64,000 nt of DNA from Symbiodinium kawagutii (lineage: Eukaryota; Sar; Dinophyceae; Suessiales; Symbiodiniaceae), in assembly GCA_009767595.1 (NCBI GenBank), contig VSDK01023707.1, positions 239,222-303,221 on the forward strand. Direction: 5' to 3'. The position numbers and the translations under genes are program-made. Under the pieces are notes generated by a model. The model saw only the letters and a list, made by a program, of their open reading frames with translations, was not told the DNA's origin and did not search any database. Shown piece after piece: positions 20,344 to 32,729 of the stretch (within the stretch, counting starts at the first letter, position 1; the number at the start of each line of letters is the position of its first letter).

Positions 20344-20398
20344 CCCTGCAGCCTGCATGCCAAGCGTGCAATGCACGGCGAAGACCAGACCAAGGCGA
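20344..20398 (-). CDS. ABCG-like transporter A, membrane helix 2 exon
   Basis: Reads (S)RLGLVFAVHCTLGMQAAG after a CGCAG acceptor and ends before a GT donor. It corresponds to the ABCG block Q-x-R-x-G-x-L-F-F. The first codon is split and joins in phase with the preceding exon, giving AGVISRLGLVF. Confidence 0.65.
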
Positions 20399-20594
20399 CT
20401 GCGAAACGAAAGGTTTGCAGGGCAAAAGTGCAAGTTCTGCTAGCATGAACCCCAGATCAAGACGAGAAGCCCTGGTTGATCTCAAGGAAGTACACAAGCA
20501 AAAATGATAAACAAGCACATAGGATTGCCAGCAGAATGCCAACCTCGCAATGAATTCACAGGTTGAAGGTTGGACATAGCACGATACCGCGCAC

Positions 20595-20665
20595 CTGATG
20601 ACCCCTGCCAGTCTCATCGACATCTGAAAGTAGGTCGTTCCGAGCAGCAGTCCCGCTATGGCAGC
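20595..20665 (-). CDS. ABCG-like transporter A, membrane helix 1 exon
   Basis: Reads AAIAGLLLGTTYFQMSMRLA followed by GVIS. This is the first helix of the ABCG membrane domain (typical a-i-x-G-L-l-x-G-t-x-x-f). It ends ATCAG before GTGCGC, phase 2. The 5' limit is uncertain (a CAAG acceptor before GCTGCC is assumed; MGLRK could also be coding). Confidence 0.65.
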
Positions 20666-21159
20666 CTTGCGCAAACCCATGAATCAATGCTGCACGATCA
20701 GGTCACTTCATCATGATCAACATTTGGCTATGGGTTAATCAACCAACTTTCATGGGGGATAATCACTAACAATTTCAGAGGGAAAACAATGGTCAATACA
20801 GGGTTTTCTCCCACAGCAATTTATCAACCAAGAAACTGTCATTCCCTCGAAATGAACCAGGCACAGTAATTTCACCCATCGTTTCCGAGCTAGGTAACTC
20901 TTCAAGTGTGAATAAGAGTACATCAACCAGCAATTAATCAGTATCAACCATTCTTGGTTAGCAACCATGATCAACCAATCTCAGCAACCATCCGATTAGT
21001 TGTAACATCCAATATCAGCAACTCCTAGGATAGCTAACAACCATCCGCACCCACCAGCGCACTCATCGTCACCCGAAACGTGTACCATTTCCCTCCCGGG
21101 AACGGCACGAAAAAAAGCGCCTCAAAGTAGGTGTAGGTGGCCAAGCTCCTGCCGAGATG

Positions 21160-21262
21160 GGGGAAGTCATAAGGGACACCCCCAAATCATCCAGTTTATT
21201 TGCCATTTATAGTAATAGACCCATCATTTTTTAGGGGTTCCTGAAATTTAAAAGAAACCTCC
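21160..21262. mobile_element. MITE-1 copy (diverged ends)
   Basis: Inner family blocks AAGTCATAAGGGACACCCCC and CCAAATCATCCAGTTTATTT are clear; the right end reads AAAAGAAACCTCC. It shares its interior with the 14.3 kb copy. Confidence 0.65.
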
Positions 21263-22607
21263 ATGTACAATATTGAATGATGCTTGATACACGGGCGATT
21301 ATTGTTGGATAATTGACAATTAAACATTGTCCTTAATGTCAATCGTTAATGACTAGCAATCACATAGATTGTTGGATACTTAATAGTCAGACTTAATCGC
21401 TGATAGATGTGATAGAATGGTCCAGTAGGATGGTGAACAATGTGCAATAGTGCTTGAAAAAAGGTATATTGATAATCTCTGAACAATGGTTAATGATAAG
21501 CAATAGTCGATATTGATCAGAGACTGACAAATATTGCTAAATGCAAACAACTGCCCTTGAGCGACTGTTTAACAGTAGCCATCACTAACAACATTGTACA
21601 TTTGATAATAGTTTACACTAACAAGGGTTGATGGTGTTTATACTGAGGGTTAGTCATGGACCACTTGCTTATATTATTGCATGACATTGTATGACATTGC
21701 ATGAAATTGTATGATTACATATGGCAAGCCACATGTGCATATGTGAATCTGACTGCTTCTTCCGAAGCGCGGCAGCCAAGATCTCCTCTGGATGCGCATT
21801 TCTCTGAGAAGCAGTTGCATCCTCAGCAGAACGCTGTCGGTCGCTGTGTCGAAGGCGTGGCGTCGCCAAGTTCAAGTTCTATCGCAAGTCCCAAATGGGT
21901 CCATTTACTATCATAGTTTCACCCAATGTTTCCTGATACTTCTGCATTTGAGTCATAAGAACCTTAATCAAAAAACCTGTGTCTGATTAATTGATTGCTT
22001 CATGATGAGTTGATGATGATTCATTGGTTCCTGCTGCACCGGAAAAACTGAGCTTTCTCCCTTTCTTGGAGCAGGACAACTGCACCCTGATGGGTGGCAT
22101 CGTTGCTGCCTTCACCTGCCATTCACAAGGCTCAAGCAGGTGAGAATTGATTAACCCGTGGCTAGCTCAAGCGTTGACAGTTGATTAAATCTTCTGCTTA
22201 ACCAACTAAGATTGTTGATTATTAGCGATCACTGATGATATAACCAATGACTGGCCAGTAACCATCAACCAGTACCCACTATTCAGCTGTGATTAATAGG
22301 TGCGTAGGTATGACTATGCAAGATCAACCAGTGATAAATCATCAACCAGTTACAAGCAGCCAAGATTGGCCAGAGATAGCATTGACTTTCGAGGAGCCAT
22401 TGAACTCAGCTCATGACCTCTCTCATGTCGTCACCACCAGGACTTACGACCAACGCCTCACACAACTGCACTGAAACGAGGGATCAACACGGATCCAAAC
22501 ATGGGTCGACATTTCTAGTCACGTGGAATCATCTTCTTGAAGCAAGCCCGAAGCAAGCATCGCTTTGAATGATCCGCCCTGAGATTGCAAACATCACTCA
22601 TGCGTAC

Positions 22608-22648
22608 ATTATATATATATATATGTGTATGTATATATATATATATAC
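22608..22648. repeat. TA/TG microsatellite
   Basis: Two TA runs separated by GTGTATG. Confidence 0.9.
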
Positions 22649-25600
22649 AATGAGCACATAGTCCTTCTGAACTCCAGCAGAGAACTTGAGTCGTCGGAAG
22701 CATCCAAGCAAAGTCCAAGCTCCCCACGGACATAATCTCATCTTCCAAGTCACTCTTTTGTGGAGCCCTCGCCGCACAGCTGGTAGCACGATGCAAGGCC
22801 ATGGCGGCCATGGCGGCCATGGCCGTTTTGCAACTTCAAAACTTGATTTGCTTCGCTCCCTTTAGAGATACCTTTGAGCTTTCGGCACATTGTAGAGCTT
22901 GAACACTTTTTCAGCGTGACCACCTCAGCACGCTTCTTGTTGCACCCAAATCCTCACTCGGCCAAAAACCAGATCCAGTGGATCCTTTTTCAAGTCTTGC
23001 TACATGCTGACGGTCTCGATCTTTGCAAAACATGTGGCACATGCACATGTGTCAATCCGATCCTGTATAAAACACTTGGTGAATCTCAGTTATGTTTCAA
23101 TATATTTCAATCTTTTTTATGCACATGGTAGTTGTTTAGCCATTATTGTTGATTATCATCCCCTATTAACCATTATTAACAGCTAAACAACTAATAGGGT
23201 TTCAATCCGTTTCTATCCAACACTTCGCTGCAATACGCTGCCCAGAAGCCAGAGATGATATCCAACAACACGTCCTGACACCCGGAACAACACTGCACAG
23301 TGAGACATGTGTCACATGTCATGCCTGCAACATTGGAAGATTGCTTGGACTAGGTCGTCTTAGTCAGAAATGGGGTGAGATTGCACCTTTTTAGTGCACC
23401 TTTTAGTATGGGGCTGAAGATCCCCAACTTCGGTCCAGCACTGCAACTTCGGCTGAAACAGCATCAGCCCAACATAAGCTGATCCCGGGCATGGGATCTT
23501 CATAGTAGAGACACAAACCAAAGTGAGGGAAATAAAATATCGAAAACAATTGAAACATAGGTGAGACAAATGCATTACAATTTATAAACACTTATGAATA
23601 TTCATAATGTGTTTATACTTTGGGATCACTTCTGAGATACAACATTTGCAAAGGCGAAAGGTGGCTGAAAACGGGCTCAAGAAATGCTCAACGCCCCTCA
23701 TGAGTCATTGGTCAAAAGGGGGGAAGCATTGAAGGTTCGAGTGCGTGTATTCCTCACTGGCAGAATTTGTCCAAGCCTTTTTCCCACACTTCCCCTGAAC
23801 TCGAAACTATCCAATCTGCTGCAATGGTCCATTAATCTGCTGTTTGAATTGTGGACTTGACAGATAGACCTGAACGAAAAGCACCAAACAAAGCACCTGC
23901 ACAGGTTCGAAATCTCCTCTCCTGTTTTGATTATCCGAATAATGCTTTTGAGTTGAGTGGATATGTCCCTCTTAACCAAGTGGCTCACCATCTCCTCGAA
24001 GTTAAGCAGAGATTGATCATCTGTTGGGTTCTGATTGTTGTGCATTATGTGATTATTGATAATCAAGCACTGCTAACTATTTGTCAACATCATTCTTGAC
24101 CAGTGTTAACTATTCTATCAACCATGCTTGTTAACCACTATTAACAATTAGCACCCATCACTATCAACCACGTTTATCCGTGAAATCAACCATTGTTTAC
24201 GAATATCAAGCACTGTTTCAGTAGAAACCTTCCGGTACCCGCCGCGACGCCAGTCCGACGCACTGCCACTTCCCCCTTCAGGGTCAAGATGGCCTTGCAA
24301 CAACCACTTCCATGGGAGTGCCACCCCTTTAGTCACAATATGCGTTCCAAGTGGACCAAATATGTTTACAGAACTCGTATCAATGTCTTCACCAATGATC
24401 AAAAGTATTGAAAAGTTACAAATATATTACTGCCGAGTGTTTTTTATTTTAAGTTTGGCAATTCTACAGAACTGAGCGTGTTTGACATTGCCAATACTCT
24501 AGTATTAGCCAACGAATCGCGTGATGGACCAAGACCAACCAAAATGATCAAAAATCATTGACCATGTTTAATGAATCATCACTGCCAGTATTGTTGATCA
24601 TCATTAATTAAGCGTTGTGAACCATTGTTGACCATCATTAACCATCGTCAACCATCGTTCACCCTTGTGATTGCGCAGCATGTTTCACAGGTTTGACCGT
24701 GGCAAGCACTTCTGTCTCACGGTGACTAAGCTGGGCACGCAAGGGCGAGATAAATGTCGGCAAAGACTTGGTGTCACCGAAATATGCCACCTGACAGAGA
24801 TGAGCTTGATTAAGTGACTAAAACGGTTCATGTTTTTTTATACACATCTAAAAAACCTGATTGTATAAGTGACTAAAATGGTTCATTACCACGGTTGATA
24901 TAAAGGTACCATCGTAGAACAATATTAGTAAAAATGGTAGCTAAAAATCAACAATATAACAGCAATAGCAAGCGGAATGGTTGGTTCACACCTTTCTGTA
25001 TACTGATGGACTATGAATGACAGCCCCAGCCATCGAACCACGGTCACTGAATCGAACGTCACTGAGGACCTGACTCGCCCGTGTGTCCCCAGCACGAGAG
25101 TGTCCGAAAAATTTGCCTCGCAGCGCTTGGAAGATGTGAGGAATTGCAACGAGAATATTGGGACGGGAGAGTACCGGGCTAAAGAATTCGCATCCTATGT
25201 AACAAGAGGATTTAGAGATATGAGTCCTCTGCAACTTCATGAGGCTTTTTTCTCTGATGCAAATCCATTTAGAAAATCTCACCATGACTAGTAAATAGAT
25301 ATCAAGAGGTACCTGTGGCAAGTCCAAGAGCCAGGCCAAAAGCTCCGGTGAAGGCTGGTGCATGGAAGCAAGCAAAATGCAGCCTTCACAGCAAGCGGTG
25401 TGGCAACGAGCGAAGGAAGCCCATGAACAGTTGAGCTGGTGAAGCAAGCTGGTGAAGCAAGCTCGTGTAGCAAGCTGCTTGAGCGATATGTACAACCGTC
25501 ATTTCATTTACAACTGCGACTATCTAGATGCAAAGGCAACTTTGTTGACCATGAATCATAGACCATTGATCAGCATTTTTAGTGACCATCATTATCAGTA

Positions 25601-26810
25601 GCTATATGTCAATCTTTCCTAACCAGCTCAACACAATCCTTGGTCCAGCTCAGCTGGACTGCATCTTGCTCCGTCTACCCTTACTCTCCTGTACTACTCC
25701 CTGTACATGCCAGGAGCTAGAGACCCACAGAATTGTCATCCTGCTGCTGTTTGGATCTCTGATGGGTTGTTTTCAATCCCAAATGAACGGATTGATGTGG
25801 CCATCCCCTAGGCGAACATCATAAATCCGATTCTGATCCTGCAATCAGCAGGAGCCAAGCGCAATTGAACAACCTGGGTGAATCGCGCATGAAGCGAAAC
25901 TGTGGTTCACGCTGCGCCAAACCAGGTCCTTTGCTTTGTCTGACCATCACCAACATGCTGCGCAGTAGCTTCCGCAACAGCCTGTATCGATATGGTCATC
26001 ATGACGCCGATTTTGCAGCAACCTTCTGGGCTGGAAGTGGCTGGTAACTGCCCCAAAATCCGGGCATTTGACCAGCAGGAACCCTGCTGTCCACGTAGGA
26101 GTGGTTCTGGGTTGCTTCTCTCTTTCGCCAGTTCCCCACAGCTCTCCGCTGGAGATCCTTTTCAATTCCAAGTTTTGCTGAGAGAAATCACTTTGTTTGC
26201 TGTGCCCTGTGCCCTTTCCAGCATTCAGGAGATTTCAGGAGGCTTTGCTGTAGATTCAACTTGAAACTTGCAGCCTACGAATCTCTCGGCATCTATATCA
26301 AAGAGGTTGGAATGCTCCATCCAAAAGGACTTCCTTAGGCGAAGCACCTGTTAGACTATTCATTCAAATCCAAACCAAGTCCTGACCAAAACCTAAACAA
26401 GCCCCAAGCAAAGGTCAACCTTTCGGAAAGACCGAACAAGCTCGAACCAAAGCCTGCGAACACCCGACAAGCGCGAAACAAACCCCAGATGACTCCTGTA
26501 TGAACTGACCAAACCCTGAACGAATATCGAATAAGCGTAATCAAGCCATAAACAAACCGATTTCAAAAACGAAACAAACCCCAAACATCTCTGACCTCTG
26601 AGCATGCACTTAAAACAATTTGAATAAACCGGGGAAATATCCAAGCATTTTCTGTGGAAAATCCAAAAAAACAAACGCAGCCCAAAACATGCCAAAAGAA
26701 ACAACAAAGAAACGTAGCTAAACAAATTGTACACAAACCGCACCCAAAGTCCAAACTTGGGACATCACCACCTGCAACTGTCCCAACCATGCCGACACTG
26801 CTAACGAGAC

Positions 26811-26898
26811 CGGTGGATGCTGATCCAGCAATCCTCCAAGCAAATCCTTGACGTTCCGGTTCCGCTGAGGCGTTTGCTCTGAAAAGTACTCCTTGGAT
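26811..26898 (-). CDS. ABCG-like transporter A, linker exon after the ATPase domain
   Basis: Reads SKEYFSEQTPQRNRNVKDLL followed by GGLLDQHPP, with a CCCCAG acceptor and GT donor. It resembles the ABCG link (Y-F-x…P…N-x-A-D-x-L-L) between the nucleotide-binding and membrane domains. Confidence 0.5.
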
Positions 26899-27106
26899 CT
26901 GGGGAACAATCTGACAGTCACAAGAAAAGTCCCAGGGAACCAATATGGCGGAAAGCCACCTGTTGTTTTTTCACTGCTTACAACTTTGAGCTTGTCAGGT
27001 ACCCTTAACTACATGGTTTTCCCGGGTAGTTCACAATGGAAAGGCCTCGCGGTTCCAAGTAGAGAGGTCCCCCTGTCGAACCACGAGACGGAAGTCCCGT
27101 CAAGGC

Positions 27107-27166
27107 CTTCAGCTGCCAGCTCAGCCAGCAGGTTCCCCAGTGACAGTGCAGTTTCGCTGTCCAAAC
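27107..27166 (-). CDS. ABCG-like transporter A, D-loop exon
   Basis: Starts in the split Gly codon and reads GLDSETALSLGNLLAELAAE, the D-loop and following helix of an ABCG ATPase domain. It joins the preceding exon in phase 1 to give DEPTSG-LD. The 3' end uses a GC donor and is approximate. Confidence 0.85.
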
Positions 27167-27288
27167 CTGACCATGGCACAGCTCCCAGCTGGAATCCTGA
27201 TCCTGCACCACCTGCCTGGCACCTATGGTTGATCTCAGTGGAGCTGTTAAGGACCTATGGGCACCTGCACTTTATCTGACTTGATCTA

Positions 27289-27365
27289 TTTATGGACCTC
27301 CATGGACCTCCTATGACCTCCTATGGACCTTGTATGGACCTCCATGGACCTCCTATGACCTCCTA
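27289..27365. repeat. Tandem repeat of TATGGACCTCC units
   Basis: Two copies of a block built from ATGGACCTCC and ATGACCTCCT, in the 258-bp intron between the Walker B and D-loop exons. Confidence 0.8.
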
Positions 27366-27423
27366 CTGTAAAGCTGTGACTTCAACACATCGAGACATTT
27401 CCGTTGCAAATCTGCCAGGTGAC

Positions 27424-27475
27424 CACTGGTCGGTTCGTCCAAAGCAAGAACACCACGAGCAACTGAAAGCTCGAC
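27424..27475 (-). CDS. ABCG-like transporter A, Walker B exon
   Basis: Reads VELSVARGVLALDEPTSG. It has the Walker B aspartate and catalytic glutamate (LALDEPTSG). It follows the signature exon in phase 0 and ends in phase 1 before GTCACC. Confidence 0.85.
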
Positions 27476-28396
27476 CTCCAAAGACGTGCACTGCACCATG
27501 GTGCGCCAGTGACGTGTTGAGCTTTCGCAAACCCCGGGGAGCTCGTCACTTCAGTGGTGCAAACGAAAGTGTGCGGGGGAAATAACGCTGATGCTTGATC
27601 CATCTTGATCCAAAGATGAGGAGCCTTGATGACACCACCCCTCAATGTATCTAGATGTGAAGACGCATCCATCTAGTGAAGGCGTGGTTGACGATCATGG
27701 AATGCTTTGCTGGGCTTTGGGCTTGGCTCAAATGCAATGATACTTGGAAAACAGAATGAAAAGCAACAAAAATGAAGACTGAAGATGATTCGCTGGAAAC
27801 ATGCCCATTCTAATCGTCTTCGTTGACAGAGCTATGGAATCCCTAATGGGCCGTGAACACTACATTGGAGGCGGAGGCATGTCTTGACCAAGAAAGTGGG
27901 CCGTATATGTTTCTGGGATGTCTGCAGGACCTATCAATAAGCCACTGTCTCCAGTCCCGCATCCAGGTCCATGCTCCGGCCACCCAGACATCTGATATCA
28001 CTTGATACTAAGTATTTCTGCATGTGCAATAACTATGCGAAATCGCCATGTGCTACAAATGTGGACCCTCTTGGCTTTTTGAACTGCTCATGGGGACGAG
28101 TGCTATGACGGAATTGCAATCGCGAAGATCCGAAGGAAAACAAACGTGCACACAACATGAAGAACTTCTCTTGCAAAAGTCTCCAACCCAATATTGCCAT
28201 AAAATGCCTAAGTACTATTGAACAAAACTGGCAAGCAGGTTCTGAGGCTAGCCTAATCCCATAAGCCGGAGTGAAGCTGGTATGCGCGTTGCTGCCCAAT
28301 CCACGGCACTTTGCGTCACGTGTTTGCTGGCCACATGTCAGGCAAGCTCCAGCAGTCACGCACGTGTTGCTTCCATTGGACGTATGGACCGGTTTA

Positions 28397-28493
28397 CAAG
28401 GTGGGCCCCCGTAGTTAGCCAACTTGGCTTATACCTAGGGTTACTATAGTGGAATGGCTTATTAATCAACTTATAACTAGGGGGGCCCACCTT
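28397..28493. mobile_element. MITE-2 element
   Basis: Terminal inverted repeats AAGGTGGGCCCCC and GGGGGCCCACCTT enclose an AT-rich 70-bp core. The flanks are a direct repeat GGTTTA on both sides, consistent with a 6-bp target-site duplication. No ORF. A partial relative lies near 63.7 kb. Confidence 0.7.
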
Positions 28494-28553
28494 GGTTTAA
28501 GCGTCAGAAAAATGCAAGACCTGAAAGCTGCAGCCGAACTCTGAGCGTCTGAC

Positions 28554-28631
28554 CCCAACAGCTGTCCTGCGGCGCTCACCCCCCGAAATGCCGCGGAACT
28601 TGTGCCCGCCGACTTTGGAGTTTGCAACTGC
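28554..28631 (-). CDS. ABCG-like transporter A, ABC signature exon
   Basis: 26 codons reading AVANSKVGGHKFRGISGGER then RRTAVG. ISGGERRR is the ABC signature (C-loop) in its ABCG form. CACAG acceptor, GT donor, both phase 0. Confidence 0.88.
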
Positions 28632-29736
28632 CTGTGACACAAACAGCGTCGCAATTCTCGCATGCTGATGCACAAACTGCTGATGGTCACAATTTGATCA
28701 CAAGCAATGCAAATGATACTCGGATGTACATCTTGAGTAACTGGAAACTAACAATGCTTATACAGCTTATGACCTACCTTGCAGGGCATGATATGGTTTA
28801 CTGTATAACCATGGTTATATCCGGTATATCCCAGTAACCAACCATGGTTATAGCCTTAGCTATATCTAACTATAGGGTATCCAGCCACCTAAAAAAGGCT
28901 TCAGCTTGCCATGAGACATAGCCGCCTCAAGGCCCAGGCGACCGATGGTCCAGCGAACACGCCTGGAGCTGCTGATCACATGGCACCATGGCGCCATGGA
29001 TCCCACAAGTTGTGACAGAAACTCCACAGCAGCTATGTCCAAATATAACTGCCTCATATTATGGCAGAAACCCCATCAAGATCACATGGGGTAGCACCCA
29101 AATGCAACTGGCTCATATTGGCTCTAGATCTTCATGGAAGTTTGTAGATCTGGCTCTAGATCTGGCTCTAGATCTTCCAAGCCCGCAAGGAGTTTGAGAT
29201 GTTTCATTGTCAATTCCCATCCTGGAAAGAAATCCAAAGTAGGCTTCGGCATCACGAGGGCAATTTGTGGTGCATGAAGATGACTGATACAGATGAGATT
29301 TGATTTGATGAGATTAGATTGGATTACACAGGTACAGTACCTTAGGTACTGTAGATATGGAATGATAGATAATCAACGTAGACAAATATCATAGAATGAT
29401 ACAGGAAGAGAGGGAGACACACCCACACACTTGGGCTCGCGCTCATGGCACGCTTGGCGGCTGGAGCGAGGCATTCTCAGTGCCACTGCCTTAGCACATC
29501 TTAGCACCATTTCTTTGGCTGCCCGGGCTGCCTCGCTGTCTTCATCGACCCTGGCTCAGCTTGAAAAAATTGAGCTCCATGCGAAGGAGATCGCCTGGCG
29601 CAGCTGAGCTGTGTTTGTCCAGTTCAGAAAACAAGTTATTAAAATATACTAAAATAATATACCCCTTTGAATTGACCAAAATAGACGAAATATGACCTAA
29701 GGATATTACCAGCACCAAAGACAAGCAGCCGACCAC

Positions 29737-29794
29737 CTCCGATACAGTGAGCTCTGGATGCAACGCGTCGTCTTGCCGGACATAGCCCACCTTG
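29737..29794 (-). CDS. ABCG-like transporter A, Q-loop exon
   Basis: Reads KVGYVRQDDALHPELTVSE, the ABCG Q-loop (usual form GYV-x-QDD-x-L-x-P-x-LTV-x-E). AACAG acceptor, GT donor after GAG. Confidence 0.85.
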
Positions 29795-30164
29795 CTGTTG
29801 GACCGGCCCGGAACTTGCTAAGACGGCTTGTGCCGTGTGCCATGGCTGCCCTTCTTTGAGCGTCCAACGGTCCTTCTGAGTTTGCTCCTGGCAATGACAT
29901 GCCTGGTCAGGTTTCTGGAATACCCCCACAATGGACACTGCAAGAAGCAAGAAGTACCTCCTGCAACAGCAACAACACAAGTCGTCGACGCAATTCCGCA
30001 TATGTCTAGCCTGTTGAGATAGACCGTCACATCGCATCTGGTGCGAGTCACCTGTCTTTTGACATGTTTTGACTCATGACTCATCTAATCCCTCAGTGCT
30101 GACTGAAGTGGATTCAAAGAGATCAAGTTGTCGCACATTGAGGCGACTCAAGGTGACTGCCCAC

Positions 30165-30271
30165 CTCTCCAGCCAAGCAGGACAAGAGTGTAGTCTTACC
30201 ACAGCCAGAGGGGCCAAGCACCGCCAGTGGCCTTCCTGCTTGCACTATGCCATTCATCCTCCAGGGGTCAG
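30165..30271 (-). CDS. ABCG-like transporter A, Walker A exon
   Basis: Reads DPWRMNGIVQAGRPLAVLGP then SGCGKTTLLSCLAGE, where GPSGCGKTT is the Walker A ATP-binding loop. CGCAG acceptor, GT donor in phase 0. Gene A encodes an ABCG (White/WBC)-type ATPase domain followed by a membrane domain, so a half-transporter exporting lipids or other hydrophobic compounds is the natural inference; the substrate is unknown. Exons continue on the minus strand toward 19 kb. A canonical H-loop exon (…HQPR…) was not seen between 27107 and 26898. Confidence 0.85.
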
Positions 30272-30420
30272 CTGCGAGATCGTTCGAAGACCAGCATTTG
30301 AAAGCGGTGAAACGATGTCAAAATGGCATGTGGGTCTGAAATGAACAAACCATGTTGAAGTGGTGATTAAACAATCATGAAATGATTAAACAATCATGAA
30401 ATGATCAAACTATCATGGTT

Positions 30421-31307
30421 TCATATGCTTTCGGCTTGCTTGATTAGATTTCTTCCGCAACTCACAACTTGGCCACCGGATTCACCGGCGCACCCGTCGT
30501 AGAGCGTGGAGTAGTTTGGAAGCACTGCGTGCAGATCCTGGCAACGGCCGGCCGACCCACAGCCATCCACTGCGATCCCGCCCCAGCCTTCCAGACTAAG
30601 GCCGCGGAGCCCTGTGCCACAGATGGGAAACATCGAAGAAAACGAGGAAACAAAGCTATTCTATGACTCTATGACTCTGCTGTTTCTCTAGAATGGTTGA
30701 AAGATTTGAAATGCATAATAGAGTAAAAAATCATCTAAATGTGTTAAGATCAAATAAGGAAGCATGTTGAAGCATGTTGATGCATGCAACAGTGGCGTGC
30801 CATGGCGGGCCTTGGTTCTTGCACTTACCCAGGATGGGGCCGCCATGGACTTGGCACAGATTCGGGTTGTCCAATCTCAAAGTTCACCGGAACCGTTTCT
30901 GCCATGCTTTGCATGTGTTTACGTGGAATTACACATGTTTACATAATATGTTTACATGTGTTTATTTACATATGTTTACACGTGCTTTATTCAAACATTA
31001 TGTTGACATGTCACTTATCTGTTTGATGCAAGTGCTCCATAAGTCGTGTTTTGGGAGTCGATATGTGACTCAAATAAGTATTGATAAGTATTGTGTTCAA
31101 ACATGCGCTCTTCTTGTCGTTCACCGCTTCATTTTGCACAGCTGCTACCCTTTTGTCGCCCGAGTCAACACCTGAGTGTGGAGCCGTGCTACAGCCTGGA
31201 TCTTTTCTGTAGATGATCGATCGGAGGCAGTCGCCCTTCTTGACTCGATACCTCAGCAGTGAGTCTTGTGATGACTCGATGCTGCAGTACAGTTGCTGGC
31301 TATCCTC
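30421..31307 (-). other. Candidate N-terminal exons of transporter A
   Basis: 31172-31307 reads DSQQLYCSIESSQDSLLRYR then VKKGDCLRSIIYRKDPGC and ends before GTGTTG. 30440-30610 reads CGSAGRCQDLHAVLP then NYSTLYDGCAGESGG. Both are coding-like and cysteine-containing, upstream of the Walker A exon on the same strand. They could form an extracytoplasmic N-terminal region, as seen in some ABCG proteins. Splice frames were not resolved. Confidence 0.4.
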
Positions 31308-32531
31308 TGTATTGTACATGCGTAATGGGTACTCGGTGGGAACCCCGCAAACACCTAAAAAGATCCAACATGCATCATTTTTGGTAGGGAAGCCATCCCC
31401 CGTGCGGACAGATCATCCGAAGCGCGCTTAAACAAATCGCAGCAAATCGCTGTATATTTACAGCTTCAAGGTGGGTGGATCCTTTAAGGATCTTATCTCT
31501 CGGACATTCGTCTCCACACCGGGTGCGTGAGACAGGTCCGTGTGCCAGCACGGCATCATGTCAATTATAAGTATGCAGGTTTGCTCTCACCCATGTTGAG
31601 AAAGGATATGTTGGTTATACCAACTTCACAAGTTGGAGACACACTGTGATCGACTATACTAGGGTATGTTGCAGTGGGGTATAATACCCTAAGGTATTTT
31701 ATCCTAAGGTATATTCTACTTACTTACAAGCACTATGAAATGACATCACAACGTTTCTCAAACGCTATGCTATTACAAATATAAAACGATATCGTGGTAT
31801 ATAGAGCTTTGAGAAACAGCAACCAGCAGTAAAGCGTGGTTAAGACACCACCTGGTGATGGGGCTGCCCCGTGACGTGAATCGCTCAACATGTCACAGTG
31901 TTGGACACAGAATAGAACAAACACCTTCGTGTATCGTATCTTTAGTTTCAGTATCTGAAATCGTTCGACCCGATATCCAAACCAAGAGCTGCCGTTTCCC
32001 ATGCTACAACTGCCTGACTCTCTTCGCTCAGTGTCAAGAGTCAAAATCGTTCAATTTATCCGACATATCTTTTATGAAGTTGGTTCAATAATCAGTCTAT
32101 TACTATTGCTTGAAATACATCACAGTACACAACACAATGACCAATACGTCAGGGTGAAACATTATACAAATTCCGGTCGATCATCAAACAACGGTCAATG
32201 ACCATGGTGCATTGTGATGTAACCATGGTCAATGGTTGCTCATGGTCCTGGTTACCAACTATCACCACTATGAAAAGCATGGTCCTGTGTCTGTGATCAT
32301 TGTCATTTCAATAATCATGGTTAGACAGTTACCATTGGCTCCAAGTAGTTGACTCTTGATGATTGTCCTTTGCTGGTCAATAATGGCTAATTCTTAAGCA
32401 TTCGAATCCTAAAACGTAGTCAAACTAACTGATGACCACTTTATACTCATAACAGTCTAACGGATTCTGATTCACCATCCCCCTTTATCAAATGATAGCC
32501 CTTGTCAATCCTTCCACACCTTTCTGATTCA

Positions 32532-32729
32532 TCAACCCCCCTTTCTTAGCGAAATCGTTCGACCGAGGCACCACTGAAGCCATAACGGGATCAGCGCCAA
32601 AAGCCATGCGGACAATGCCACGAGCGCCAGCATTTGGACGTTGTGCTCCAGCTTCGTTGGGTCAACGTTGAACTGCTCGGGCCAGATCTCGGTGGTGCGG
32701 ATGCGGCATTCGGATGGCGCGGCTGGGAG
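32532..32729 (-). CDS. ABCG-like transporter B, C-terminal exon with stop
   Basis: 65 codons and TGA. The exon reads ECRIRTTEIWPEQFNVDPTK and then a final membrane helix, QMLALVALSAWLLALIPLWL, with a short tail (GRTISLRKGG). The last helix near the C-terminus is standard for ABCG half-transporters. An AACAG acceptor gives phase 0, matching the previous exon. Confidence 0.75.
   Translation of the reverse strand, partial: LPAAPSECRIRTTEIWPEQFNVDPTKLEHNVQMLALVALSAWLLALIPLWLQWCLGRTISLRKGG

Larger units (their letters stand above)
20666..26810 (-). other. Intron-rich interval of transporter A
   Basis: No confident exon. About 21770-21830 on the minus strand reads MQLLLREMRIQRRSWL, which could be the segment just before membrane helix 1. 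The rest is degenerate ATCAACCA/TTGATTAA low complexity, one MITE-1 copy (21160-21262), a TA microsatellite (22608-22648) and AACC-rich DNA at 26370-26580. Confidence 0.4.

Noticed and set aside
20004..20507. 167-codon plus-strand frame
   Set aside because: It is antisense to two ABCG membrane-domain exons that match the family and join in phase.
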